This document shows, in pieces, positions 15,891 through 24,775 of a stretch of DNA of 64,000 nt. Source of the stretch: Idiomarina sp. PL1-037. GTDB lineage: Bacteria > Pseudomonadota > Gammaproteobacteria > Enterobacterales > Alteromonadaceae. Position numbers and translations under genes: made by a program. Within the stretch, counting starts at the first letter, position 1. Each line of letters starts with the position of its first letter. The DNA lies in assembly GCF_034422975.1 (NCBI RefSeq), contig NZ_CP139873.1, positions 1,302,001 to 1,366,000 of the forward strand, written 5' to 3'. The notes under the pieces are model-generated. The model did not search any database. It was not told the origin of the DNA and was given only the letters and a program-made list of their open reading frames with translations.

Positions 15891-16808
15891 ATGATGTTGG
15901 TATCGTCCGGGGCAATTAAGCAATCTCTATTATTGGTTTTTGCCATCATTCTGCTGCAGGCTTGCAGTGGCCGGTCGGCACCTGCGCCCGTCGAAGAACT
16001 CTATACCGGAAAAACTTACCGCGATTTTGAAGCCAACTCAATTAACGACAAAGAGTATGAAGTTCAGCCCGGAGAAACACTCTATTCAATAGCTTTCCGG
16101 GCTAACCTGGATGTCCAGGATATTGCCCATATCAATAATTTACAAAAACCTTACACTATTTATCCGGGACAAAAGTTGAGTTTGGAAAGCGCACCGCAAC
16201 GAGGCGCCACCACAGCCAGAAAGGCGCAGCGAACAGCTAGTGCTAAACAGAATAAAAAAGCCTCTGATAACGCACAAAATAATATAAAAACGCCCGTTGC
16301 TAATAAGAAACAGAAAGGGTATGGTCAAAAAACAAGCGCGAGAAAAACGGTTGGAAAACAAACCGATAAGGGGAGCAAGAGCCAACCGATTCAGCGAATT
16401 GAACGGTCCGAAGTGGCTCAACCGAGTAATAACAATATTATTTGGCGTTGGCCTTCATCGGGGAAGATAATAGCTGACTTCTCGTTGCGTGAACAAGGCA
16501 ATAAAGGAATAGATTTTGCCGGTGGTCGGGGTGATTCAGTTAACGCCGCGGCGGCAGGAAAAGTGGTTTACGTTGGAAACGCATTACACGGGTTTGGTAA
16601 TTTAATCATTTTGAAACATAACGATGATTTTATTACTGCCTACGCTCACAATGAAGACATTCTGGTACAGGAGAGAGAATGGGTGGACGTAGGTGAGACT
16701 ATCGGACGTATGGGAGATTCCGGTAGTTCTCGTGTGAAATTGCATTTTGAGGTTCGTTTTCGTGGTAAGTCAGTCAATCCGAGGCATTACTTACCCAAAT
16801 CTCGCTAG
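15891..16808 (+). CDS. nlpD: Murein hydrolase activator NlpD
   Basis: NlpD is an outer-membrane lipoprotein that activates the amidase AmiC at the septum. The 305-residue protein has a lipoprotein signal (lipobox LQAC), a LysM domain (about residues 55-105, YEVQPGETLYSIAFRANL), a basic low-complexity linker (about 105-175), and a C-terminal LytM/M23 domain. The M23 domain lacks the full set of zinc ligands (starts NKGIDFAGG instead of H-x-G-x-D), as in E. coli NlpD, so it is regulatory, not catalytic. In E. coli the main rpoS promoter lies inside nlpD; I cannot locate one here. Confidence 0.95.
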   Translation: MMLVSSGAIKQSLLLVFAIILLQACSGRSAPAPVEELYTGKTYRDFEANSINDKEYEVQPGETLYSIAFRANLDVQDIAHINNLQKPYTIYPGQKLSLESAPQRGATTARKAQRTASAKQNKKASDNAQNNIKTPVANKKQKGYGQKTSARKTVGKQTDKGSKSQPIQRIERSEVAQPSNNNIIWRWPSSGKIIADFSLREQGNKGIDFAGGRGDSVNAAAAGKVVYVGNALHGFGNLIILKHNDDFITAYAHNEDILVQEREWVDVGETIGRMGDSGSSRVKLHFEVRFRGKSVNPRHYLPKSR

Positions 16809-16886
16809 TCATGTGGGAATAATAATAACAAGATAAGGAAGTCGACGTGTGTTGTAACACGGTGTTCAGTATAACAGGAGCTTGTT

Positions 16887-17855
16887 ATGAGCCGCATAAA
16901 GGAAGAAGCAGTTGAAAACGTCGAAGCTAATGAAGAAGAGTCTATTGTAGATAGCACAGACAGCACAGCAGAAGAGTTGGAAGAGGCGCTATCCTCGTCT
17001 TCAACTCAATATCAAAAGAAGATGGACGCGACGCAGTTATACCTGGGAGAAATTGGGTTCTCTCCTTTACTGACTGCTGAAGAGGAGGTCTTTTATTCCC
17101 GCCGTGCATTGAAAGGCGACAAAGCAGCTCGCCGTCGTATGATTGAAAGTAACCTCAGACTGGTTGTTAAAATTGCCCGTCGTTATTCTAATCGCGGATT
17201 GCCGTTATTAGATTTAGTTGAAGAGGGTAATCTGGGGCTTATTCGGGCGGTCGAAAAGTTCGATCCTGAACGCGGGTTTCGTTTCTCAACTTACGCTACC
17301 TGGTGGATACGACAAACGATTGAACGCGCTATTATGAACCAGACGCGTACCATTAGATTGCCGATTCACGTTGTTAAAGAGCTTAACGTGTACCTTCGTG
17401 CTGCCCGTGAACTTGCGCATAAACTGGATCACGAGCCAACTGCCGAAGACATTGCGAAAAGCCTCGATAAGCCGGTGGGCGACATCACCAAAATGTTGCG
17501 TCTGAATGAACGCATTGGTTCGGTAGATACGCCCATAGGCGGCGATAACGATAAAGCCTTGTTGGATATCCTGACCGATGATGCGGATACCGGTCCGGAA
17601 GGTGTTTTACAGGATGAAAACCTGAAAGGAAATATCACTGAATGGTTGCAGTCGTTAAGTGAGAAACAACGTGAGGTTCTCGCTCGCCGTTTCGGGCTAA
17701 TGGGCTATGAACCTTCAACTTTAGAGGATGTTGGTCGTGAAATTGGTCTCACACGTGAGCGAGTCCGACAGATACAAGTGGAAGCCCTGCGTAAATTACG
17801 TGATTCGTTAAAACAGCAAGGCTTAACGTTAGATTCTCTATTTACTGCTCAGTAA
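16887..17855 (+). CDS. rpoS: RNA polymerase sigma factor RpoS
   Basis: RpoS is the stationary-phase and general stress sigma factor. The 322-residue protein has an acidic N-terminal region (about 1-45), then region 1.2 (ATQLYLGEIGFSPLLTAEEE), region 2 (FRFSTYATWWIRQTIERA), region 3 (VVKELNVYLRAARELAHKLD) and region 4 with the DNA-binding helix LTRERVRQIQVEALRKLR. Length and order next to nlpD and mutS match E. coli. The 78-base leader has an AGGAG ribosome site. A bidirectional terminator follows. Confidence 0.98.
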   Translation: MSRIKEEAVENVEANEEESIVDSTDSTAEELEEALSSSSTQYQKKMDATQLYLGEIGFSPLLTAEEEVFYSRRALKGDKAARRRMIESNLRLVVKIARRYSNRGLPLLDLVEEGNLGLIRAVEKFDPERGFRFSTYATWWIRQTIERAIMNQTRTIRLPIHVVKELNVYLRAARELAHKLDHEPTAEDIAKSLDKPVGDITKMLRLNERIGSVDTPIGGDNDKALLDILTDDADTGPEGVLQDENLKGNITEWLQSLSEKQREVLARRFGLMGYEPSTLEDVGREIGLTRERVRQIQVEALRKLRDSLKQQGLTLDSLFTAQ

Positions 17856-17888
17856 ATAGAGCAATGACTGAAAGTATTTTCAGTAATG

Positions 17889-17922
17889 AAAAAGGCTCAA
17901 CTTTTCGTTGAGCCTTTTTGTT
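17889..17922. terminator. Bidirectional terminator shared by rpoS and mutS
   Basis: AAAAAGGCTCAAC and GTTGAGCCTTTTT form a 13-base-pair stem with a 5-base loop, with A and T runs on either side so it can act on both strands. The last codons and stop of mutS (17897) lie inside the hairpin. Confidence 0.9.
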
Positions 17923-20512
17923 TCTGCTGCCATTGGTAAAGAATATCCAGCGCCTGTTTCGGGGTCAGACCATCAATGTCCAGTTGTTCCAGCTCATCAC
18001 GCAGTGGGTCGCGTTTTTCTGTATGAGACGGGATAGCTTCAGGCGGAGGAGTGAGTTCCATAGTGGTTTGTTTGGGGTCGTTTAAAACTCCGTGGTGAGT
18101 ATGCTCCAGCTCTGACAACTTTTGTTTTGCTTTATGAATGACATGATCGGGCACTCCGGCCAGTTTAGCCACTTGCAAACCAAAGCTCTGACTGGCTGCT
18201 CCAGGGCTTACTTTATGCAAAAAGGCGATGGTATCGCCGTACTCTTTCGCATCGACGTGAACGTTTACCGTGGCTGGCAACTCTTCTGCCAACTCGGTTA
18301 ACTCGAAGTAATGAGTGGCGAATAAAGTAAGACACTGGAGTTGCCGGGAAAGGTAGTCGGCACAAGACCACGCCAGTGACAAGCCGTCATAGGTTGAAGT
18401 ACCACGACCAATTTCATCCATAAGCACCAGGCTTTTTGCAGTGGCGTTATGCAGAATGTTTGCGGTTTCTGTCATTTCTACCATAAAAGTCGAACGGCCT
18501 GAGGCTAAATCATCAGAGGCACCAATACGGGTAAAGATACGATCGATGTCGCCAATAATTGCCTTATCAGCTGGTACATAGCAGCCCATGTGCGCCAGAA
18601 TAACGATTAACGCGGCTTGTCGCATATAAGTCGATTTACCGCCCATGTTAGGGCCGGTTATCATCAGCATACGTTGCTGAGGTGCCAGCGACATGGGGTT
18701 AGCAATAAAAGGCTCATCGCTTAGTTGTTCAATAACCGGGTGACGGGCTGCTTCCAATTCAATTAAGCTGGTTTCCTTTTGCAGCTGTGGGCGACAATAA
18801 CGATAATTGTCAGCCAGCCGGGCAAAACAGCACAAGGTATCGAGTTGAGCCAGACCCGAAGCGCTTTTTTGCAGTGCGTTTACCTGTGGCAATAAGTGCT
18901 CAAAGAGTTGGTCGTAAAGCCATTTTTCTCTGGCCAGAGAGCGGGCCTGAGCATTCAGAACTTTGTCTTCGTGCTCTTTTAGCTCAGGAATAATATAGCG
19001 TTCTGTATTTTTTAGTGTCTGGCGGCGCTGATAGTCATCGGGTACCGCTTCTGATGACTGCCGGCTGACTTCAATGAAGTAACCATGAACTCTGTTATAG
19101 CCAACTTTTAATGTGGCAATACCACTTCTCTCACGCTCACGCTGCTCCAGTTGTTTCAGGTAATCGGTAGCACCCGTTGCAAGATCGCGCAATTCATCAA
19201 GCTCTTTATCGTATCCTTCGGCAATAACACCACCGTCGCGAATCAATAAAGGTGGCTGCTCAATAACGGCTTTAGTCAGCAAGTCGACAACTTCTGGAAA
19301 GGGTTCAATAATGTCTTTCAGATAGCTCAGCGAACGGTGAGATAAAGACGCTCTGACTTCCGGTATTTTAGCCAGGCTGTCGCGCAAACGTGCAAAGTCT
19401 TTCGGACGCGCGCTTCGCAAGCCCACACGGGCAACAATACGTTCAATGTCGGCTAACTGTTTTAATGCTAGCTGTATATTTTCAAAACTCAGATTTTCTT
19501 TTAACGCATCGACAGCGTCGTAGCGCTGGTTGAGTTCCTGATGATTGCGAACCGGGCGCTGCAACCAACGTTGAAACTGACGGCTACCCATAGCTGAAAC
19601 GGTTTTGTCGAGTACCGCCGAAAGATGCGTATCGCCTTCACCCATGCTCTGCTGTAGCTCAAGGTTTCTGCGTGTTGCGGCGTCGAGAATAATAGCGTCT
19701 TGCGGATGCTCTGTAACCAGCGCCTGAATATGAGGCAGAGCAGCGCGTTGAGTTTCTTTTACATAATGCAAAATAGCACCGGCAGCGGCCAAGGTAGGCT
19801 CATTATTTTTGATACCAAAGCCTTCTAAATGCTGAGTGCCAAATTGGCGCGTCAGTAGCATAAACGCGGTTTGTTGCTCAAACTCCCAGGCCGGTCGGCG
19901 TTTGCATTTTGCTTTAGCCAAAGGTAGCCCGGCTAACGAGATAGATTCCGGATAGAGCAGTTCGGCCGGTTCTAAACGCTGCATTTCTGCAGCCAGCTGT
20001 TCACTGGAATGGGCTTTGGTTATCCAGAAACGGCCGCTACTTAGCTCCAGACTGGATATCGCGTATTCCGCTTCTGGCTGTTTCGGATTCAGCGGGCAAA
20101 TAGCAACTAACAGGTTTTGTCTTTTTTCTGCTAACAGCGACTCGTCAGTAACGGTACCAGGTGTAACAATACGCACGACTTTTCTCTCAACCGGGCCCTT
20201 GCTCGTTGCCGGATCGCCAATTTGTTCGCAGATGGCAACCGATTCGCCCATATTGACCAGGCGCGCCAGATAGCTTTCTACTGCGTGATAGGGAACACCT
20301 GCCATTGGAATAGGTTCACCATTACTCTGACCCCGCGCGGTTAGGGAGATATCCAACAGTTGCGCTGAGCGCTTGGCGTCTTCAAAAAACAGTTCGTAAA
20401 AGTCCCCCATGCGATAGAATAAAAGCATGTCAGCATGCTCCGCTTTTATCCGTAGGTATTGCTGCATCATTGGGGTATGTGATTGGATCTGTTTATCAGA
20501 GAATTCAGGCAT
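17897..20512 (-). CDS. mutS: DNA mismatch repair protein MutS
   Basis: MutS recognises mismatches and recruits MutL. The 871-residue protein has the N-terminal mismatch-binding domain (LLFYRMGDFYELFFEDA with the stacking Phe region near residue 35), the connector and lever domains, and a C-terminal ABC-type ATPase with Walker A GPNMGGKSTYMRQ near residue 625 and VLMDEIGRGTSTYDG as Walker B. The start at 20512 lacks a strong ribosome site but gives the normal N-terminus. It is divergent from pncC with only 30 bases between starts. Confidence 0.98.
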   Translation of the reverse strand: MPEFSDKQIQSHTPMMQQYLRIKAEHADMLLFYRMGDFYELFFEDAKRSAQLLDISLTARGQSNGEPIPMAGVPYHAVESYLARLVNMGESVAICEQIGDPATSKGPVERKVVRIVTPGTVTDESLLAEKRQNLLVAICPLNPKQPEAEYAISSLELSSGRFWITKAHSSEQLAAEMQRLEPAELLYPESISLAGLPLAKAKCKRRPAWEFEQQTAFMLLTRQFGTQHLEGFGIKNNEPTLAAAGAILHYVKETQRAALPHIQALVTEHPQDAIILDAATRRNLELQQSMGEGDTHLSAVLDKTVSAMGSRQFQRWLQRPVRNHQELNQRYDAVDALKENLSFENIQLALKQLADIERIVARVGLRSARPKDFARLRDSLAKIPEVRASLSHRSLSYLKDIIEPFPEVVDLLTKAVIEQPPLLIRDGGVIAEGYDKELDELRDLATGATDYLKQLEQRERERSGIATLKVGYNRVHGYFIEVSRQSSEAVPDDYQRRQTLKNTERYIIPELKEHEDKVLNAQARSLAREKWLYDQLFEHLLPQVNALQKSASGLAQLDTLCCFARLADNYRYCRPQLQKETSLIELEAARHPVIEQLSDEPFIANPMSLAPQQRMLMITGPNMGGKSTYMRQAALIVILAHMGCYVPADKAIIGDIDRIFTRIGASDDLASGRSTFMVEMTETANILHNATAKSLVLMDEIGRGTSTYDGLSLAWSCADYLSRQLQCLTLFATHYFELTELAEELPATVNVHVDAKEYGDTIAFLHKVSPGAASQSFGLQVAKLAGVPDHVIHKAKQKLSELEHTHHGVLNDPKQTTMELTPPPEAIPSHTEKRDPLRDELEQLDIDGLTPKQALDILYQWQQKQKGSTKS

Positions 20513-20542
20513 AATTGATTATTCTTATCTGGAGCCAGTGTT

Positions 20543-21049
20543 ATGTTAGCAACCACGGCAATCGCGCCGCAAACCTTTAAACTCGCGGAACAAGTGGGTT
20601 CGAGTCTACAGCAGAAGCAGCAGACACTATGCACCGCAGAATCTTGTACCGGAGGGGGAATAGGATACGCTATTACCGAAGTTGCGGGAAGTTCTGCTTG
20701 GTTTAATGGTGGATTAATCACCTATACTAACGGTCTTAAGCAAAAGTTGTTGTCGGTTGAGTCTCGCGTACTGGAAAAGCACGGGGCAGTATCCGAAGCT
20801 TGTGTTCAGCAAATGGCGACTAGTGCCATTGCGGCATGCGATGCCGACTGGGGGATTGCAGTAAGTGGTGTTGCAGGGCCTGCGGGTGGCACAGCGGAGA
20901 AACCGGTGGGTCTGGTATGGATGGCAATAGCAAATAGTGACAGCTGTTGGTGCTGGTCTGAACAATTTGCGGGTGACCGCACTCAGGTGCGTCTACAAAC
21001 CTTAGATGCGGTTCTGGGTAAGCTTATAAATCTAATTGAATTACAATAA
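20543..21049 (+). CDS. pncC: Nicotinamide-nucleotide amidohydrolase (CinA C-terminal family)
   Basis: PncC deamidates nicotinamide mononucleotide to nicotinate mononucleotide in pyridine nucleotide salvage. The 168-residue protein consists of the CinA C-terminal domain alone, with the signature TAESCTGGGIGYAITEVAGS near residue 31 and SGVAGPAGGTAEKPVG near residue 110. The position just before recA is the same as in E. coli (formerly ygaD). A GGAG ribosome site precedes the ATG. Confidence 0.95.
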   Translation: MLATTAIAPQTFKLAEQVGSSLQQKQQTLCTAESCTGGGIGYAITEVAGSSAWFNGGLITYTNGLKQKLLSVESRVLEKHGAVSEACVQQMATSAIAACDADWGIAVSGVAGPAGGTAEKPVGLVWMAIANSDSCWCWSEQFAGDRTQVRLQTLDAVLGKLINLIELQ

Positions 21050-21085
21050 GTTACTTTTGTTTTAGTGAAAAAATAAGAACAACGC

Positions 21086-21113
21086 TTGATACTGTAAATG
21101 TGTACAGTATACT
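21086..21113 (+). promoter_or_regulatory. recA promoter with LexA box
   Basis: TTGATA at 21086-21091 and TATACT at 21108-21113, 16 bases apart, make a good sigma-70 promoter. A LexA box, TACTGTAAATGTGTACAGTA at 21090-21109 (CTGT-N8-ACAG), fills the spacer, so LexA would block polymerase directly, as at E. coli recA. The start codon is 35 bases further on. Confidence 0.93.
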
Positions 21114-21148
21114 GTTTATAAAACCAGTGATTAATAACGGAGCTTATA

Positions 21149-22267
21149 ATGAGCAATGATCGTCAAAAGGCGTTAGATGCAGCGCTCGGACAAATCGAAC
21201 GTCAATTTGGTAAAGGTTCTATCATGCGTCTGGGCGATAACCAGACTCTGGATATCGACTCTGTTTCAACCGGTTCGCTAGGACTGGATATTGCTCTTGG
21301 TATTGGTGGCTTACCTTTTGGACGAGTTATAGAAATTTACGGTCCTGAGTCCAGTGGTAAAACGACCATGACTCTTGAAGTGATTGCCGAGGCACAAAAA
21401 ATGGGTAAGACCTGTGCCTTTGTTGATGCTGAGCACGCATTGGATCCGATTTACGCGGAAGCTTTAGGCGTTAACGTTGATGACTTATTAATATCTCAGC
21501 CAGATACTGGTGAGCAGGCTTTAGAAATTTGCGACATGCTGGTTCGTTCCGGCGCAGTCGATATTGTTATTGTTGACTCGGTAGCCGCGCTAACACCCAA
21601 AGCGGAAATTGAAGGGGAAATGGGCGATAGCCATGTTGGTTTGCAGGCTCGTCTAATGTCTCAAGCGTTGCGTAAGCTAACCTCGAACATTAAAAAATCT
21701 AACACCATGTGTATTTTTATCAACCAAATTCGGATGAAAATTGGTGTGATGTTTGGTAATCCTGAAACCACAACGGGTGGTAACGCATTGAAATTTTACT
21801 CTTCGGTTCGTCTGGATATTCGCCGTACCGGTGCATTGAAAGAAGGTGACGAAGTTGTGGGTAACGAAACCCGCGTGAAAGTGGTTAAAAACAAGGTAGC
21901 TCCACCGTTTAAAGAAGCGCATTTCCAAATTTTATACGGCAAAGGCATTTCTAAAGAAGGTGAGCTCATCGACTTGGGTGTTAAACACAAAATGGTTGAT
22001 AAAGCCGGTGCCTGGTACAGCTATAACGGCGACAAAATTGGTCAGGGTAAAGCTAACTCAATGAAGTTTTTGCAGGAGAACCCTAAAATTTCCGACGAAT
22101 TAGAAGGTCGTATTCGCGAACTTCTGTTGTCGAAACCAGAAAAGCGAACAAAAGAAACTCGTGAAGCTGAGCGTGCTGCTGCGAAAGACGATGCGAAGAG
22201 CGAGGCTAAGGCTGACAAGAAAGCAGAAAAGAAAGGTAACGCGAAAGACGATATCAGTTTGTCATAA
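21149..22267 (+). CDS. recA: Recombinase RecA
   Basis: RecA catalyses homologous strand exchange and triggers LexA self-cleavage. The 372-residue protein has Walker A GPESSGKTT near residue 66, the L2-loop region FGNPETTTGGNALKFYSS, and an acidic/basic C-terminal tail rich in Lys, Glu and Ala (about residues 330-372). Its SOS promoter is plainly visible upstream. recX, which follows recA in many proteobacteria, is absent; dgt follows on the opposite strand. Confidence 0.99.
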   Translation: MSNDRQKALDAALGQIERQFGKGSIMRLGDNQTLDIDSVSTGSLGLDIALGIGGLPFGRVIEIYGPESSGKTTMTLEVIAEAQKMGKTCAFVDAEHALDPIYAEALGVNVDDLLISQPDTGEQALEICDMLVRSGAVDIVIVDSVAALTPKAEIEGEMGDSHVGLQARLMSQALRKLTSNIKKSNTMCIFINQIRMKIGVMFGNPETTTGGNALKFYSSVRLDIRRTGALKEGDEVVGNETRVKVVKNKVAPPFKEAHFQILYGKGISKEGELIDLGVKHKMVDKAGAWYSYNGDKIGQGKANSMKFLQENPKISDELEGRIRELLLSKPEKRTKETREAERAAAKDDAKSEAKADKKAEKKGNAKDDISLS

Positions 22268-22292
22268 CTGGCTTATTTTTCGGAATAACAAG

Positions 22293-22317
22293 CCGGAGCT
22301 TATTGCTCCGGTTTTTT
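22293..22317 (+). terminator. recA terminator
   Basis: CCGGAGC-TTATT-GCTCCGG forms a 7-base-pair stem followed by six T residues, 26 bases after the recA stop. Confidence 0.92.
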
Positions 22318-22327
22318 ATGAGTAAAA

Positions 22328-23650
22328 TTACTGAAATGCACTTTTGGGCGAGCTGACCGAGAACAACTCCTGGTAGAGTTTAGCGGCGTAACCGTCAGTC
22401 ATGCCGGAAAGGTAATCAGAAATTACGCGCAAAGCATTCCCACCTTTTTGTTGCTGATGCAAGTAACGTACACGGGTGTTTTCAGGCAATAAACGTTCCG
22501 GCTCTACGGCTAAAACTTCAAACAGCTCCATAACAATTTGCTGCCCTTTAAATTCCTGCGCTTGCATTTCTGGTTTTCGAATCACCCATTTAAAAATAAA
22601 TTGCTTTAGTGAATTTAGCAGAATTTTTTCGGGAGCTCCTAACTCAACTTCATATTGCAGCAAAGGGCAGTCAAAACTGTCTTCCGTAGAGGTAAGTCTT
22701 GCTGAGGTAAGCAGCCGATTGACTAATCCTCCTATTGCCTGCTTGCGGAGGTGATGGCTGCCGGAGAAGAGATCCTCGGTTAACTTTCGGGCGTTAAAGT
22801 CGGAAAGTTCTGCTTCAAGCTGCTGTAAGTCAGAGAACATATGTTCTTCCCAGTGATGCCTCTGGATCAGGCCGACAACAATGGCGTCCTCAAGATCGTG
22901 AACGCCGTAGGCTATATCATCAGCCGCTTCCATAATCGATGCATCAACACTTTTTAGAGCACTTTTCCCATGGGTAGTTTGTAATGGTCCGTGCACTAAC
23001 GACTGGAAATGTTTCTTATCGTTAGTGCTTAGCGGCTGAAGTACCCAGTCTAACTGTCCTGAGTCGTCGTCATACAAGGCTTTTGGTGGCAGCCATTCGC
23101 GAGTGGGTAAATGGCGAAAGTTTGTTACCTCAGGGGGAAGTTTTTGTCTTCGGATTGCACTGGCTAATACCGGGTACTTTAACAGCCCCAGCAGAGTTCT
23201 TCGGGTTAAGCTCATGCCATGCTCAGGCGTATAAGCTTCAAGCTGGGTGACAATACGAAATGTCTGACCGTTACCTTCAAATCCGCCGTTGTTACGCATC
23301 ATATAATTAAGAGCAATTTCACCACCGTGGCCAAATGGTGGATGGCCTATGTCGTGCGCCAGACATAAAGATTCGAGTAAAGGCTCTGACAGCTCCAGTT
23401 GCTCAGTCAGGGCCGGATGCCGGTTACTTAAATGGACTACCAGACTAGCACCAATTTGGCTGGCTTCCAGTGAGTGCGTCAGTCGTGTACGGGGGAAGTC
23501 GTGCATACCAACATACATAACCTGAGTTTTTGCCTGCAGTCGCCGGAATGCAGCACTGTGAAGAATTCGGGCTTTGTCCCGTTGAAAGTTTGTGCGGGTA
23601 TCGTTAGGGCGCTGTTCTGATGTACCTGACTGACGTTCTGTCCAAATCAT
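22328..23650 (-). CDS. dgt: Deoxyguanosinetriphosphate triphosphohydrolase-like protein
   Basis: The family hydrolyses dNTPs to nucleoside and triphosphate, lowering dNTP pools. The 440-residue protein has the HD metal site: RLTHSLEASQIG (His), CLAHDIGHPPFGHGGE (His-Asp) and ADDIAYGVHDLEDA (Asp). Length agrees with the 440-residue class rather than the 505-residue E. coli enzyme, so dGTP preference is not certain. Some Dgt proteins restrict phages by dNTP depletion, but nothing next to it suggests a defence island. It is divergent from the patatin gene. Confidence 0.93.
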   Translation of the reverse strand: MIWTERQSGTSEQRPNDTRTNFQRDKARILHSAAFRRLQAKTQVMYVGMHDFPRTRLTHSLEASQIGASLVVHLSNRHPALTEQLELSEPLLESLCLAHDIGHPPFGHGGEIALNYMMRNNGGFEGNGQTFRIVTQLEAYTPEHGMSLTRRTLLGLLKYPVLASAIRRQKLPPEVTNFRHLPTREWLPPKALYDDDSGQLDWVLQPLSTNDKKHFQSLVHGPLQTTHGKSALKSVDASIMEAADDIAYGVHDLEDAIVVGLIQRHHWEEHMFSDLQQLEAELSDFNARKLTEDLFSGSHHLRKQAIGGLVNRLLTSARLTSTEDSFDCPLLQYEVELGAPEKILLNSLKQFIFKWVIRKPEMQAQEFKGQQIVMELFEVLAVEPERLLPENTRVRYLHQQQKGGNALRVISDYLSGMTDGYAAKLYQELFSVSSPKSAFQ

Positions 23651-23730
23651 CTAACTGCTCAGTGATGTTGTTGACGAATGAGTAATCATAGTACGATAGA
23701 TACATTATTAAGAAAAGCAGGAAACAGCAC

Positions 23731-24705
23731 ATGTCTGAAGTGAAAGTCGCTTTAGCTCTGGGCTCTGGAGCGGCAAGAGGATGGGCGCACATTGGTGTCA
23801 TTAAGGCATTGGAAGAGATGGGCGTGCGCATAAATATGGTGGCCGGTACATCAATTGGATCGTTAGTGGGGGCAGGTTATGCGTCCGGGCGATTGGCCGA
23901 GGTAGAGCAATGGGTTCAGGGCATGAACCGTTGGGAAGTGTTTAATTTGCTGGATTTTGGTTTTAACCATGGTGGCATCATTGGTGGGGAGAAAGTCTTT
24001 AATCGCGCCCGCGAGGAGTTTGGCCAGCGTAACATTGAAGATTTACCTGTGACTTATGGCGCGGTCGCTACTGATTTATATAGTGGCCGCGAGATTTGGT
24101 TGCGCAGCGGCGACCTATACGATGCCTCCAGAGCGTCTTGTGCCATGCCTGGAATATTGTCTCCCAAGTCATTCGATGGTCGCTGGTTAATCGACGGTGG
24201 TTTGGTTAATCCTGTTCCGGTGTCGTTATGCCGCGCTTTAGGTGCTGATTTTGTTATTGCCGTCCACCTGAATTCGCAGTTGAACTCCAAGGCTTTGCAA
24301 CGTCGAGGCCGCAGTATTCCGCCTCAGACAGAGGCCGAACAGTTGGAAAAAGAAAAGACGGATGCGGAGATTCAGGATAACGAAAACGGATTTTTCGATA
24401 ATATGTGGTCGGGCAGTAAAGAGTACCTGGATAGTTTTAAAGAACGCTTTAGAAATAACGGTGAAAAAGCGCCGGGTATGTTCAGTGTTATGGCCAGCTC
24501 TATAGACATTATGCAGGAGCGTATTACTAAGGCCCGTATGGCGGGTGATCCGCCTGATATCTTAGTGCAGCCTAAGCTAGGTCACATTGGTATTATGGAG
24601 TTTTATCGTGGTCAGGAAGCCATTGATCTTGGTTACGAAACAACGACCAGAATGCGTGACTTGATCATGGAAGAAATTGAACTCTATCGTGAACGCAGAG
24701 GCTAG
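23731..24705 (+). CDS. rssA: RssA-like patatin phospholipase
   Basis: The 324-residue protein is a cytosolic patatin-fold serine hydrolase with the oxyanion motif GSGAARGWAHIGV near residue 11, the nucleophile motif GTSIGS near residue 42 and the catalytic Asp in DGGLVNPVPV near residue 155. It resembles E. coli RssA and longer relatives, including a C-terminal segment (about 200-324) with helical character. The substrate is not known; it is not next to a response regulator gene rssB here. Confidence 0.9.
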   Translation: MSEVKVALALGSGAARGWAHIGVIKALEEMGVRINMVAGTSIGSLVGAGYASGRLAEVEQWVQGMNRWEVFNLLDFGFNHGGIIGGEKVFNRAREEFGQRNIEDLPVTYGAVATDLYSGREIWLRSGDLYDASRASCAMPGILSPKSFDGRWLIDGGLVNPVPVSLCRALGADFVIAVHLNSQLNSKALQRRGRSIPPQTEAEQLEKEKTDAEIQDNENGFFDNMWSGSKEYLDSFKERFRNNGEKAPGMFSVMASSIDIMQERITKARMAGDPPDILVQPKLGHIGIMEFYRGQEAIDLGYETTTRMRDLIMEEIELYRERRG

Positions 24706-24736
24706 TAAGAGCTTCTATTTGTATCTGAAAAGATAA

Positions 24737-24768
24737 AGCCGTTTCGTCTGGTCTGAGGCGAAACGGCT
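24737..24768 (-). terminator. Terminator of ggt (minus strand)
   Basis: AGCCGTTTCG and CGAAACGGCT form a perfect 10-base-pair stem. On the minus strand it is followed by TTATCTTTTC. It lies 8 bases after the ggt stop. Confidence 0.75.
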
Positions 24769-24775
24769 AACACTG

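Noticed and set aside
16845..16862. Small hairpin in the rpoS leader (CGTGT...ACACG)
   Set aside because: Only five base pairs; I cannot tie it to the small-RNA control known for E. coli rpoS.
22328..23650. dgt as an anti-phage defence gene
   Set aside because: Some Dgt homologues do restrict phages, but this one is alone among housekeeping genes with no defence or mobile genes nearby.
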